A stretch of DNA of 64,000 bases from Oxytricha trifallax (lineage: Eukaryota > Ciliophora > Spirotrichea > Sporadotrichida > Oxytrichidae), in the NCBI GenBank assembly GCA_000711775.1, contig ARYC01017480.1, positions 1 to 64,000 of the forward strand, in the 5' to 3' direction. The position numbers and the translations under genes were made by a program. Position 1 is the stretch's first letter, and every line of letters begins with the position of its first letter. The notes below the pieces were generated by a model that ran no database searches, was not told where the DNA came from, and saw only the letters and a list, made by a program, of their open reading frames with translations. Shown here one piece after another: positions 26,271-38,409 of the stretch.

Positions 26271-29200
26271 GTAATTAAGATGGTTCATACTTATTGAAAC
26301 TTAAAAGACTTTATCCTAAATGGATTTATTACAAATTTACTATATAAATTATTAACAAAATAATTAAGAGTGAAAAGATAATTACTAATATAATTGAATG
26401 GGATAAAAAGAGTTACAATATTTAATAAACAATTGATAATTTATAGTAACTAGAACTGTATTAATTATGATATATATATATAAATTAAATAAAATTAATA
26501 GAAACAATTGAAAAAGTTAGAGGCCTATTAAACTAGCTTAAATTTAAGCAGATCAATGTATTTATTATTGAGTTTAGACAAGAAAATGTGTATATTGTTA
26601 AAGTAAAATATTTATATAATAGTTAATCATGTTAATTAAAATTATTCTAATAATTAAATAAAATTATTAAATTTTATTTAACGTATTATGTAATATAAGA
26701 TTGTTTATTCTTATAAATTGTTTTTAATTAAAATAGATTAGAAAAAGCTTTAATTTATTTAACTAAAAATTAAATTTCTGGCTCATTACTCAAAATATTA
26801 GTAATTTAATATATTATATTAATTAATATTTATCTAATATTACTAAACAAACTTGTAAAATTACTATTAATCATGTAGGGACTTTAAAAAGAAACAGAAA
26901 AGGGTATATTATTTGGTTTTTTATATTTATATTTGATAATTTTATTTAAATAAAGGCCTCTTATCTGTAAATGTTAATTGAAAAACTTTGTTTTTTTATG
27001 ATAATATAAAGGGATTTAACAATAGGCAAAATATATTTAATTTTAAAGTAATAATGATTACCGCGATAAATATATATTTATATTTGATTCTTGTGTACTT
27101 TCGGATTCTTATCCTTTATACATAGGTGTGTAAAAGAATATTGTTAAAATGATTAAAAAAATATCAAAGATTTGAATTTAAAAAATGAATTAAATTAAAT
27201 TAATAATGATTTATTTATTATAAATTATTTTGTATATATTCTGATAAATTAATTTCTAATAACTTAAAATTCAAAAATTTTTGATTAATTTGTTAAATAT
27301 TGATAATTCAACTTATTCAATAATCTTTTGTAATTTTAAAATGGGTAGAACATTCTTGGAAAATTAGATGAGTTTTTAGTAAATTTTAAATAACTTATTA
27401 CGAAATTATAAATATAATATATTTGATCATTTTAATTGAATTATGAGACAAATTAAATTAATAAATGGGTTGTTTCAGATTGAAAGTATAAACTTGGTTT
27501 AATAAGTGAATTTTTAAATAATTTCACTAAAAAAAACACTCAATAATCTCATAATTTGGGGAAAATTATCAAATAAAAAATTAGAATTTTAAAACGTATA
27601 CCTTATAAATAAGGTTAAGTAATATTTAATTAAATGAATTTCTAGCAATTTCTAGCAACGAAACATTTATAAAATTATATGAAACTATAAAATAGATTCC
27701 TATTCTATCAAGTCATTTTATAAACATAAATAAAATGTTCTTTATTATTAAATTTTATATGATTGAATTAAAATTTATGTTAGAATAAATATTTAGGATA
27801 ATATAAAAAAACTATAATTAAATTAAAATGGTAACTTATTATAATTTAATTTAAATGCATTAAAATTTAGAAATATTTAGAGGAAAATGGCAAAATTTAT
27901 TGTAGAAAAGAATAAATTGGTAAATTTACAATAAAGTTCTAGTGAATGATAAAGAAATAATTATAGATTGTAAGAGGCATGATTTATTTTAATAATTGAT
28001 TTTAATTAATTATAGTGTTAATTAAAGGAAGCAACAATTGAAATAGATAAACTTTGGATCATCGCTATTTCAATAAATTTGAGATTTTCTTTATTTTTAT
28101 ATCTTTAAAATTAAAATAATATTATATTACTACATGGTTCAAATATTTCTAGATATCTTATACTGCCACTATAATATAATGGGATTATTCAAAGATAAAT
28201 GATTATAGGAAACACAACAATAGAAATATAGAAAAATTTAAATGGATATTTAATAAAATCATTCAAGGGATAAGTTAAATAGTTGCATTCACACAAAGTA
28301 ATTAATAAATCAAAAGTCATAGAGTTAAATAATATAAAAAGTTCTTAAAAAATGAGATGATTTGTAATAAAGATAAAAAGGGAAAAACAAGTGACGCGGA
28401 TTAAGAGTTTAATAATAAATGGGGCAACAGCAGATATTGACATTTTAATAATTTTTATTATTTTAATTTAAAGTTGATTTGTAGTAATAGGGGGAATATG
28501 TGAATGAAACTATATAACTTAAATTGTAATAAGTACTAAAAGCAAGGAGCATTAGAAAGTATAGTATATTTAATATTTAAATTTTATTTATTATATTGGA
28601 TATATCTCAATTTTTTAATTTAAAATTATATGATAATTTTTTTTAAATTATTAGGTTTAAGCTGTTTTATTTATATTTAAATTTTAATAGTTCTTAGATT
28701 TTAAAAATTATATAATTTATTTTTTATAAACAAATTGCTCAACTTTTTACTATACATTAATTTATATGTAGCAAACTATTAAAATGATTAAGAATTTTGG
28801 GTTTTTTAATCATCATATTTAAAAATAATAATCTTAATAATTTATTGCTAAATATTACGGTAACTATCTAAAACACTCATTAAGATGAAAAATTAAAAAT
28901 AAAAGGTAATATAATATAAAAACACCTCAATACGAAATATAAATGGGACAAGATACGGATAAGTATTATTTAAATAAGTTTTTTTATTAAATTAATTTAA
29001 AAGATTTAATTAAAATTAAATTATTATTTTCCAACTAAAATCGTATTTAATAGAAATTGATTAATAAGAATTTAAATAGTAATTTAAAACAAATAAATTG
29101 AGTAATTTATAGTATTTTGAATAACTTTTTTTGAAAATAAATTTATAGAAATAATATGATGAATTGACTTAAAAGTCACTTAAGATATATGGTTAAGTTT

Positions 29201-29615
29201 TATATGAGATAATAAACGATTCATTTTTATTTTATTTATTTTTAATTGTAATTTAAAAATAAAAAATTCATCTTTGAGTAGAGAAAAATTCTAAGAAATT
29301 GTAAATTAAGCAAAATACTGTAGAATTAAATGTACTTTTTTTCTAAAAAATTATAATTACCATTTATTTAAATTGACCGAGATCAAATAAAAATTAATTT
29401 ATATTAAATTCTACTAATCTGTAAAATAAATAATTAAAAATATTTATTTTTCCTATTAATTCCATAAATTTTTATCAGGGCTTATTTTTATTGATATATT
29501 TTTAATTTTTATATCTATAATTTATATTTTGTAATTATAATTGAATCAACCATATTATTAATTATATTATCCATAAAAATAATCATCTACCAATATTAAT
29601 AAACTTAACGTGCCT

Positions 29616-29710
29616 TATATTTGATTTGATAGGTAGATTTATATATATATATAAATACAAGAGTAAATCACTTAATTTTATAATTTAATTAATAATTAGT
29701 TAAACTGGGA
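29616..29710 (+). repeat. Dispersed AT repeat, copy 5
   Basis: Core TTTGATTTGATAGGTAGATT, an expanded TA run, then TAAATCACTTAATTTTATAA and TTAAACTGGG. The end block matches copies 1 and 4. Confidence 0.55.
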
Positions 29711-30497
29711 ATTCAATGATTAACGAATTTTGAGATAAATATCAACTATGAGTTTTTTTATACTAGATATTTTAAGAATAAATAATTAACCAGTAAGGTT
29801 ATTTTTGTTTTACATTACTAAAAAGGGCTTTTTAAGTTTTACCTATTCAAAGAAATTGTAACTTATTAAGAATAAAAATAGATGTTTAAGTTTTTAGAAA
29901 AAAATTCTTTAAAATTAAAACTATAAAACAAAATGAATTCATTATAGAAGGGAAGTATTCATGCATATAATAAATGCTTAAAACAAGTTATTGAGTTTAG
30001 TAGTATAAATTACAAAATTGAATAATTAAAAGTATTCCACAATTTCAAGTAATTTTAAATTTTAATTAAATGATAAAATATAAATCTTGTTTTTAACATT
30101 ATATGTTTTTAAATATAATAGATACATTCGTATTTTCGCATAATAGTATTTTTTGGTTTACTTTAAGTTATTTTATTTTTCATTGCAAATTCATCCATTA
30201 AAGTAATCAATTATTTATATTATTTCATTGTTTTTAGCGAATTTTGTTAAAAAAATTAAGTTCATTTAATCTAATTAAATAAAATAAAGTATGAAAATTA
30301 TACTTAAAAAAGTGAATTAGAGTTAGCTTAAATTTATTTCAAACTTCTTATAAATTATTAATTGATATAAAATATCTTTCTTATTTAATTCTATTTTTAT
30401 TAGTTATTTATTCTTTTTTGCTAAAAAAGTTGTTATTTAAATAATAGTTTTATGGCATTGGAAAAATAAAATGTATTAACCTCACATTGATCTTAAA

Positions 30498-30499
<2 letters not shown>

Positions 30500-30529
<30 letters not shown>
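30500..30529 (+). repeat. TAA/ATA trinucleotide microsatellite
   Basis: About ten uninterrupted ATA units. Similar trinucleotide tails end the LINE copies, but no element body is recognisable upstream. Confidence 0.8.
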
Positions 30530-30531
<2 letters not shown>

Positions 30532-32723
30532 TATTCATAAATTAAGAAAATGATCCTATAATATAATTATACCCATCAAATTAGTTTCTTGCAATTATTT
30601 ATGGAAATATAAGACTTATAAATTATTTTATAAAGGGATAAATTAAATTAAGCTATATTAAATTTTCAATATAGCAATAATATATAGATCCATGGGTATA
30701 TTATTTTAAACAATAGAAAATTGTAGTATTAAGATAATTATTCGATAAAGGGCTGATTCATTGAAATTCGATTTGATTGCGTTTTTATATAGAAATTTAA
30801 TAAGAATGCTTATTTACACATGAATGACTCATTTTTTATCAATTCATTGAAGTTATAGAAAATATATTTATTTAAAGGAAATATCAAATGGATTGTATGT
30901 ATTTAAACATAAAAATATTAAGTAAAGTTATTCAAAGTGTATTCATAATGAAAAAAGATTTTAAATTTACTATGTTTTGTCAATAACTAATTATTTAAAT
31001 AATTTGGGTCTTAAAAGTTTTATTTTATTAATGAGGTCATAAGATTTGAAGATTATTAAATATATCTTTGAAACTATTATACATTCAAATAATTAAGAAT
31101 TTAAGTTTTATCAGTTAATAAGCTCATTTATAAACTTATTAATAAATAAATTTTTAATGCATATTTTAATAATAAATATAAGCCAATAGTATAACTTATT
31201 TAAATAAAAAACTAAATAAAACAAAAAAACAAAACAAATAAATTTTAGTATTTAAATATTTCTGCTTTAATTTTACTTTATAGTAAATAAAGTAAATTAA
31301 GAAATTAGTGATATACCTGTAAATTTTACATTTAGAATAAAATAATTTCTTACAGAAAAAACTTATAAGATGCTCAAAAGCATATATAGGTATAAATTTG
31401 ATAATACTAAATCATAGTTGTTATATAAAAATAAATACTTATTGAAATTGATAAACTTCATTTATAAATATTTAATATAAATTAATTTTTAATATTTATT
31501 ATACTTTCTTATAATTGAATTGAGTTTATTTAGAATAATTACAAATGGGAAAATATGCTTTTAAGCAATTCACTATAATAATTATAATATAATGGAAGTC
31601 ATCAACAATCTTGATTTATAATACTAGGAATTAATGTAGCTACTTTATTAAACTTTCTAATGATAAATTGTAGAAAAAATATAATTGAATCACTTTCATA
31701 AAGATCATTTAGAAAAATCTTAAAAATTAATAAAAGATAACTTTTTATTCATTAGTGTAATATAATGTGAAAGAATAATAGAATTAAAAAATTTAGATCA
31801 TTAATAATTATTAAGGGAAGTTATTCTAACTCTTCATATTTAATTTGTAATGGGAAATCAAAAATTAACACAAAAGAGCTTTCAATAGCAAAAATTATAA
31901 TTACTAAACTATTGAATTATAGAGGTAGAATTAAGAAGAGTATTTTAAAACAATTTTTAAAAAGAAAATATGATATTTATATAAATTTTATCATAAAAAA
32001 TTAAAAAAAAGATTATTTTATTAATTATGAATTTAAAAAATAAATTTTAAAATCTATTTGTTTGTTTTACATAAAATAAAATAATATTAACTATAGTTGT
32101 TAATATATTATATAACATTATTAAATTATAATCATTTTATCAATATCTTAAAAATAACTTTTTTATAGGGAGTATTCATTCAGTTTGTTTTATTTTAGAA
32201 AAACAATAATTAATCATTATTTGATTAAACGGACAGAAAATTTTTCAAGAATTTTAGTAAATAATGGAAGACTGTATAGTTAAAAGTAACAAACATAATG
32301 TATAGAAAGGGTAATTTTATCTTTAGAACTATTTATAATCCAATTTTAATTAAAATATTTTCATTTCTCAAATTTATCTTTGATTATATTACCATTATTG
32401 GTATAAAAAGACTAATATTAAATATTAGAGGAATTTATTCTTAATTTTGTTAAAATCTTATTATTTTTATAAATTGTTTTAATATTTGCAATAAATAACT
32501 TTGAATTATTAAAATAAAAGTATTCATTATTTTTGTTGTTTTTATTTAGTGATTAAATTACATAAAAAAGTTTACATTTTAGAAATTTATACTGACTTCC
32601 CAAATTTAAAATTTAATTTTTAAAATAAATTTTTTAAAATAGAATTATTTTGGCATTTATAATAGTTGATAAATTAATAACATATTGAAATTATTATTAA
32701 ATTAGAACCGATGTAAATTAAGG

Positions 32724-33698
32724 ATGCCGTACATGACGGCTTTGTCCGCTGTCTTGAAGGGAGCCAAAATTTTTGATGTGCCCCATTTCGACATCGATTC
32801 AGATCTAGAAGATGAAGGAATGGATATATGGGATCTCGACAACGAGACCATTGAGTCAGAACATGAAGAAAGTGATTCTGATCACGCTACTCAAATTCCT
32901 CCAAAAGCAACCTCACAAATTAAGGACAACTACCTATTTAGTACCTAACCTATAACAGAACAAAAATCTGTTCAGATTACCGAACAGAATTCCTAAGTGA
33001 CACACATTCTGACGAACAACTAGACATATGGGACAAAATGCTTCTAACAGCTGCTCACCTTACTACAACCTTACAACTTTTATTGGTAAGATACAAAGAT
33101 ATCAATTAGTAGAGGAGTCCCACAAGGGGGAAAAACATCCCCATTATTCTTTGTATTATTGCTAGATATTGCAATAAGAACATTTGAGGTTAAATACAAA
33201 TTCAAGATAAGAAAGAAAATCAAAGTATACGCAGATGACATAGCCTTCAAATTCGATCAGGAAGATAATATCGATGGCATTAAACAAAAAGTCAGAGACC
33301 ATTTTAAAATTGACGGACTTGTCATAAACGATGATAAATGTGAGGATATAAGTGCCTAAAAATAATTCGACTTATTTAACCTTTCCTTATACAAAAAGAA
33401 GTTTAGATACCTAGGACTGAACATCAGTCAACACCCTATAAAGATATTTGAAGTAGTAATTAGCGATATACACAGTGAACAAAAAACATCTTTCTTGAAC
33501 AGGTTTAAAAGTGATGACTACCTCTATTAAAGAATATATTAATAATATATATTTTCAAGAGTTTAAACAAAACTGACACCAATTCTAGCGTCAGCTAAAC
33601 CAAATCATATAGTAGAGATGATAAACATGTACAAAAGAGGAGCCGCTGCATTTATCCAAAGAGGAGATTCTTTCCAAAAAGTTACCCAAATAGATTGA
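32724..33698 (+). CDS. LINE reverse transcriptase, N-terminal and palm part
   Basis: One frame is open from ATG 32724 to TGA 33696-33698 (324 residues). The first ~90 residues are acidic (DIDSDLEDEGMDIWDLD). From about residue 125 it has the reverse transcriptase motif GVPQGGKTSP (motif B) and then YADDIAF (catalytic motif C, nucleotides near 33228), followed by a 'GL.IN..K' stretch and KFRYLGLNI typical of the region after motif C. Motif A and the fingers are missing just before GVPQGG, so an internal deletion has fused an acidic N-terminal region to the palm. It cannot be an active polymerase as it stands. Confidence 0.75.
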
Positions 33699-33712
33699 CT
33701 CTTAAAGAATAT

Positions 33713-34240
33713 TCACCCTTCTTAACAAACCTACTCATCATCTCCTCAATCTAAGAAAAATATTATCTAGAAATTTCAAACTTTTAGTTCATACAAACAG
33801 AATAGATTAACAAATATGAACTCCTATGGCAGACATTAACCCTATTCTCGAATTCAAAAAATTTAAAAATAGGAAATAATAAGAAAATAATTTACTACAG
33901 AGCAAAAATGATAGCCAAATACATGCCTAACTCACTCATGATACTACTCCATCACTAACCTAAAGCTTTTGGTAAACCAGTTGTCTACAAATGTTCCCAA
34001 GAATTTGAAGCAAAGTGGAAACATCTTCCATATATTCAAATAGATGTTATTTAACTTAGAAAACATCTTCAAAAACTAATCAATAAGATTGAGAACTTTG
34101 TGATCGAAAGAAGTAAACTGGATTATAACCCAGATGTTACTACATAACTTGAAACACAACTCAAAGAAATAAGAATCAACTTGAAGAGAACTTAGAAAGT
34201 CATAAGACAACACATATGGGATTTAAATTAAAGGGCTTGA
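33713..34240 (+). CDS. LINE ORF2 C-terminal part, different frame
   Basis: This ~175-residue frame is open to TGA 34238-34240 and continues the polypeptide of the preceding ORF in another phase, so one frameshift lies near 33700. It is rich in K, Q and I, with predicted helices and no cysteine-histidine cluster. The stop lies at the start of the 3' UTR block shared with copy A. Confidence 0.6.
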
Positions 34241-34277
34241 CCCTTATATATATATATATATTTATACATATATTTAA

Positions 34278-34338
34278 GATCGGGGGTCCCTAGAGACCTC
34301 AATGTGATCAAATTATTATTATCATTATTATTATTATA
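34278..34338 (+). repeat. Shared LINE 3' end with TTA tail, copy B
   Basis: It begins GATCGGGGGTCCC and ends CAATGTGATC followed by TTA repeats. It is the partner of 1668-1730. Confidence 0.85.
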
Positions 34339-34340
34339 AC

Positions 34341-34756
34341 ATATTGAAGTATTTTTCAAAATTAATGATAAAAGTTAATTTTCTATGATTGTTTCATTTT
34401 ATAGTATACGCAATACATATAACTCATTCAATAACTTGTGTGAATTATTTCTCTTCTTGATACTCTTTAAATTATTGATTGATAGTTCTGAGCCCTACTA
34501 TCAATAAATGATAAAATTAAATAATTAATTAGTAAATTAAATAACACTATAAATCGATATAAATATAAATAATTAAATATCTATAGCAAGTCCTCGAGTT
34601 TCTTTAATGTGGAACTGTGCATAAAAGAGGTAATGATATATCTTTATTATGCATCTTTTTATTTTTTCACCTGTCTCTTGATGAATCCATCAGATCCATC
34701 ATTAATTAAATAGTACCATATTTAATAAAAGAAAAATATATAATAGAAAATAATAC
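34341..34756. other. Spacer, no gene seen
   Basis: AT-rich spacer between the LINE tail and the stop codon of the first paralogue. It includes 3' flanking sequence of that gene. A slightly GC-richer stretch at 34590-34700 might be non-coding 3' sequence. Confidence 0.5.
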
Positions 34757-36315
34757 TCAATATTATTATAATGAACCATCCTACTCATTATCCATTACAT
34801 TGAAAAATGAAGCACAGCTTCTTGCTACATTTTAATAATCTTTGTCTGTGAATGTGCGAGGTTTCATTCCCTCAGGTATTCCAATCAAGAACTTATATAT
34901 TATAAATAATTTAAATTTACTCGTAATTTAGGTATGATTTTATAATTCAAAATACGAGAATAAGCATAAATTTATTATATATTTAAAGCAATAAATAGAA
35001 TGTACTTTTAAATAAGCCCCCCTAAATCTGTAATTATTATTTTTAAAAAAACTCACTTGCTGTGTCCATAGTAAGCCAATTTAGTTAGAGAGTGTCGACG
35101 TCGAAGAAAACGTAAAACCCTTTCTATCCTTGAGGCGTCTCTGATTGAACGTGAAATTAGTGATAGAATACAGTTTCTGATTCCCAGTCCACATTAGTTT
35201 TACCCATGTAAGAAGTTACTCATATAAGATAAGTAATAGTTTCTTAAATAATCTTATTTATACAGTGATTTACATGCATGTTAATTAAATTTACTCCAGC
35301 TTGTGGATTTCTTAACAAATCAATGATGCTCTTAAGACTTAGCTGTAAACCCACGTTTTCTTCTACACAGTAACCAATCGATGGAATGCTGTTGACCACC
35401 ACACCTCTTGTATAATCCACAAAATTGTCTATTTTCTGGAAACCTACAGTGGGCAGATCTACTTCCAAATCAAAAAGTCCTCTATTGCCATCTGTGTCGA
35501 TGTAAACTTTGATTTATAAAAGAAATAATCTGAGTTAAAGAAATGAGGTAACAGGATTTATATTCTATTCTTATAGAGAATTCTTTTTATTATACAATGG
35601 GAATTACAATAATAATGCAGTTATTTTAAAATATTTTATACGTTTAGGTATCCACAGAGATATTCCTATATTAGAACAAATCCTTGGATGTTTCATTATA
35701 CTAGAAAATCAAGGCTTAAACTTCTGCATTATAAGGAATTTGAATTGGAGGCCAGTCGTCGCCCACTATGATATCATTTTAATCATCATCACCCTCTTCA
35801 TCAATTATTATAGTAGTTGTGTCATTGAAGTAAATTATAGTACCGTCTGAATAGATTTACACGTCATCAGGCAGGATTCCTTAATGATTATTATGATTAT
35901 TATTATTATGATTATTAGAGTTTTAATGATGGCTGCTATGCCCAAAGTCTTTGTGTTAGTAAGGCTGTTTTCTATCAGTTTGCTAGTTTTATTAGTTATG
36001 ACCAGAGATGTGATTTTGTGGCTTTTCAGATTGATTTCTCATAAATCTTCCATCAGATTCTTGTTAACTTTTATGATGCTGTTTCATATATAGCATGTCA
36101 TTCTAATTTATTTCCTTAAATAAATCGTTGACATCTTTTAATATATCGTTATTTGCTACCTAATTTTATAAAACTCCCTCAAACCTCTCTGGCTTGTATA
36201 TATTGCTATTTTAATAAAACGAGAAACCATTATTAGGTTATGTTTGTGGTTTTAAATAGACTGTGACTGGCACAGCCAGAAGTTGCATTAATAGCAAGGA
36301 AGCTCCTTTTCTCAT
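34757..36315 (-). CDS. Secreted-family paralogue E (unknown function)
   Basis: First of five tandem paralogues, read right to left with TAA/TAG as Gln. It starts at ATG 36315 with a signal-peptide-like stretch (MRKGASLLLMQLLAVPVTVY), followed by a polar N/Q/H-rich insert that the other members lack. Family blocks follow: WPPIQIPYNAE, YIDTDGNRG, a PQAGV segment, an MGKTNVDW block and a final RTFTDKDY block before TGA 34757-34759. IESs with pointers TA (35503-35646) and GAGTAA (35216-35296) are removed in frame. The last junction (between about 35040 and 34885) is not resolved: the obvious AAGT repeat gives the wrong frame. Function unknown; likely an exported protein. Confidence 0.7.
35216..35296 (-). 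other. IES, pointer GAGTAA (gene E)
   Basis: Direct repeat TTACTC on the plus strand at 35216 and 35291. Excision joins AGV to TSYMG in frame. Confidence 0.8.
35503..35646 (-). other. IES, pointer TA (gene E)
   Basis: Excision at TA joins SVDT to YIDTDG in frame. It lies at the same protein position as TA IESs in paralogues C and D. Confidence 0.7.
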
Positions 36316-36664
36316 TTGATATTGAAATTATTAATTAAAAATTAGGATTTTATATAATATTCTAAAACTATTATCAAATCAATGAGAAATCAAAATTTAT
36401 TTCCAAGTTTACTAAATACATACAAAGATTTATCTAAAATCGCTTAAAACTTAAAATTTTACTACAGTTACATAATAAAACATATAAATTCATTAATAAG
36501 ATAATATTTTACAATTTGTTGGTGAATGCATTACGTTTGAAAATCCAAAATATGAAAAATAATTTAATATTATTGTGCTTTCATTTAATTCATATTACTT
36601 TTACTTGAGTTAGTAAAAGCTTAATCTACTATTATAAATATAGAATTAAGCTCTACCACTTGTT
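36316..36664. other. Spacer, no gene seen
   Basis: AT-rich spacer upstream of gene E and downstream of gene A. No coding pattern noted. Confidence 0.5.
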
Positions 36665-37916
36665 TCAGAATAATCCGAATGAATCAAGAATCTCATCAAT
36701 TTCGAGATTCATAAAAATATCAACAAGTATAAGTAAAACTGTAATGGAAAATTTGTTCATTAAAAAATAAAATAAAATATTAAAATTTTAAATAAGAAAA
36801 ACATATTAAATTAAATTAATTTATTGAATTATATTTTACGAAACAAAAATTGTAAGATTGTTGTTCTGTCCCTTTGGGCACTCAGTGAGGACATCTCTGA
36901 AATCTTCATCAGTGAAGGTTCTCTCTGACAGTCCATTCTTAATTTCAAATACTACGAAGAATGGTTTAATCATCTCAACCCAAGCAAGTTCGTTGGTGTT
37001 TTGGTCAAATAAGAAGAGAGTGCTGGTGTTGATCAATATTGTAATATTTGTAAAATTCATGAAAACAAGGCAATACTTAAAACATTTGAGAGTTTTATGA
37101 AAAAATTGATGCCCCATTTGTCCATATCACTGTCAACTCTGAAACCGTGGTAGAGCTTGGGTGACTTCTCCTTGTCCCAAATCACCTTTCTATCTCCAAT
37201 ATACTTAGCGATGCCGCCTTCTTCCTTCTTTAGTGTCTCGATATATTTTCTGATGTATTTATTTAAAATAGATCAGTTGTTATATCAGTAGAGATCAGTT
37301 GATTATTATATACCGGTTTGTAATATATAATTTTGAAACCTGAGGTTGAAATGCTCAGGAAGATCGATCTTTTCACACCAGCCTCTGTCAGGTACAGATT
37401 TCACGAGTTTCATGGCATCGAAATCCACAAATGTGTTGCATGTCAAATCACCAATTAAAGGTGCATTTAGATTCACAACTGAGAGAGCTCTGTTACCAGT
37501 TGAGTTTGAATAAATTTTTATCCCAAAGAAATTGATGTATTTTAGTTTGATACCATATTGAATTATTTGTTGAGTCAATCCACTTGGTGACGGTCATGTC
37601 TCTGAAGGACTCAAGTTCTTTTTTCTCCCAATCGAAGTAGTAGACGGCACTCTCAATTTCAGCACTTAATGGCACTTTCACCTTGGGCCATTTGTGTACA
37701 TTCAATGAATAATATTTACATTAAATCATTTAAAAATATCTATCAATGATTATGATTATCTTCCTAGAGGAATGTGAATTTCTCCTGTGCGCTATCCACA
37801 AGGTCCTCCATCAACTGCTTGTTATTTTGCATGAGGTTTCCGAGGTCAGGGACTTGCTCCATGAGCTGAGTGACCAGAGAGCTGATTAAGACTGATGTTT
37901 GTACTAAGTGATTCAT
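36665..37916 (-). CDS. Secreted-family paralogue A (unknown function)
   Basis: It starts at ATG 37916 ([20 protein letters not shown]) with a weakly hydrophobic N-terminus. Family blocks are [50 protein letters not shown] and [16 protein letters not shown]. Three IESs (ACTCAAC, TCAG, ATCAA) excise cleanly. The first junction, between about 37760 and 37700, is unresolved: several short repeats fit but none restores the frame, so a further segment or another event is involved. After the TECP block (36860) the frame stays open to TGA 36665-36667 through AT-rich sequence, so the true 3' end is probably nearer 36830 and the given end is an upper bound. Confidence 0.7.
37029..37110 (-). other. IES, pointer ATCAA (gene A)
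   Basis: Repeat TTGAT on the plus strand at 37029 and 37106. Excision joins DKWGIN to TSTLFLFD in frame. Confidence 0.8.
37250..37343 (-). other. IES, pointer TCAG (gene A)
   Basis: Repeat CTGA on the plus strand at 37250 and 37340. Excision joins EHFNLR to KYIETLKK. Confidence 0.75.
37499..37575 (-). other. IES, pointer ACTCAAC (gene A)
   Basis: Repeat GTTGAGT on the plus strand at 37499 and 37569. Excision restores WIDSTGNRA, matching YIDSTGNRA of paralogue D. Confidence 0.85.
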
Positions 37917-38409
37917 GATGTAAAAAATGATTTTGTAAATTTTTTAAAGTATGTCTAAATTTAAATTTTATTATGACCTCTTAACTGATTATTTAAACTT
38001 AAATACTTACGAATTACATATAATTAATATTGAATTGAATGATGTAAATTTGGTTTAATTTAATCTGATTTTAAGATTATAAATAAAATAGATTGATTTG
38101 TGACTTAAATAGGAGCTATGATGCTAATTTTGCCCAAAATTAATGACGTAAATATAATCAAATTTAATCTTTTATTTTTGATTCATTGATCTTGATTCAT
38201 ACTTAATACTATCCTAAAATTCAATATTCAAATTTCAACAATGAAAAAAGAAGTTTTATAAATTTGAATCAGAAAATTAATTAATCATTAAAATCTATCG
38301 AAAAGTTACTAATCATATTCTATCATATATTTTCTTAATGAAAATTTAATTTACTCTATAATTATAAATCGTCAATAAGAACCCCTAAGGCATAAAGTTA
38401 AATTTGATG
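37917..38409. other. Spacer, no gene seen
   Basis: AT-rich sequence between the start of gene A and the stop of gene B. No coding signal. Confidence 0.5.

Larger units (their letters stand above)
1740..32700. other. Gene-free AT-rich germline block (~31 kb)
   Basis: No convincing coding frame was found on either strand under the ciliate code. Stops occur in all frames, codon structure is absent, and composition is dominated by A and T with short poly-A/T and TTA/ATA runs. It holds only the elements listed separately: 5400, 8761-9410, 22858-23170, five dispersed repeats, and a TAA microsatellite. Such DNA is typical of sequence eliminated during macronuclear development. That it is eliminated is inferred from its lack of genes and the IES-rich surroundings. 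Confidence 0.75.
32703..34340 (+). mobile_element. LINE-like element copy B (reverse transcriptase core)
   Basis: This non-LTR retrotransposon copy contains reverse transcriptase palm motifs and the same 3' end and TTA tail as copy A. At about 1.6 kb it is far shorter than a full LINE. No endonuclease domain and no fingers/motif-A region are present, so it is internally deleted, and the coding part changes frame once near 33700. TAA/TAG glutamine codons are used throughout, so the element is adapted to the ciliate code. Confidence 0.75.
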
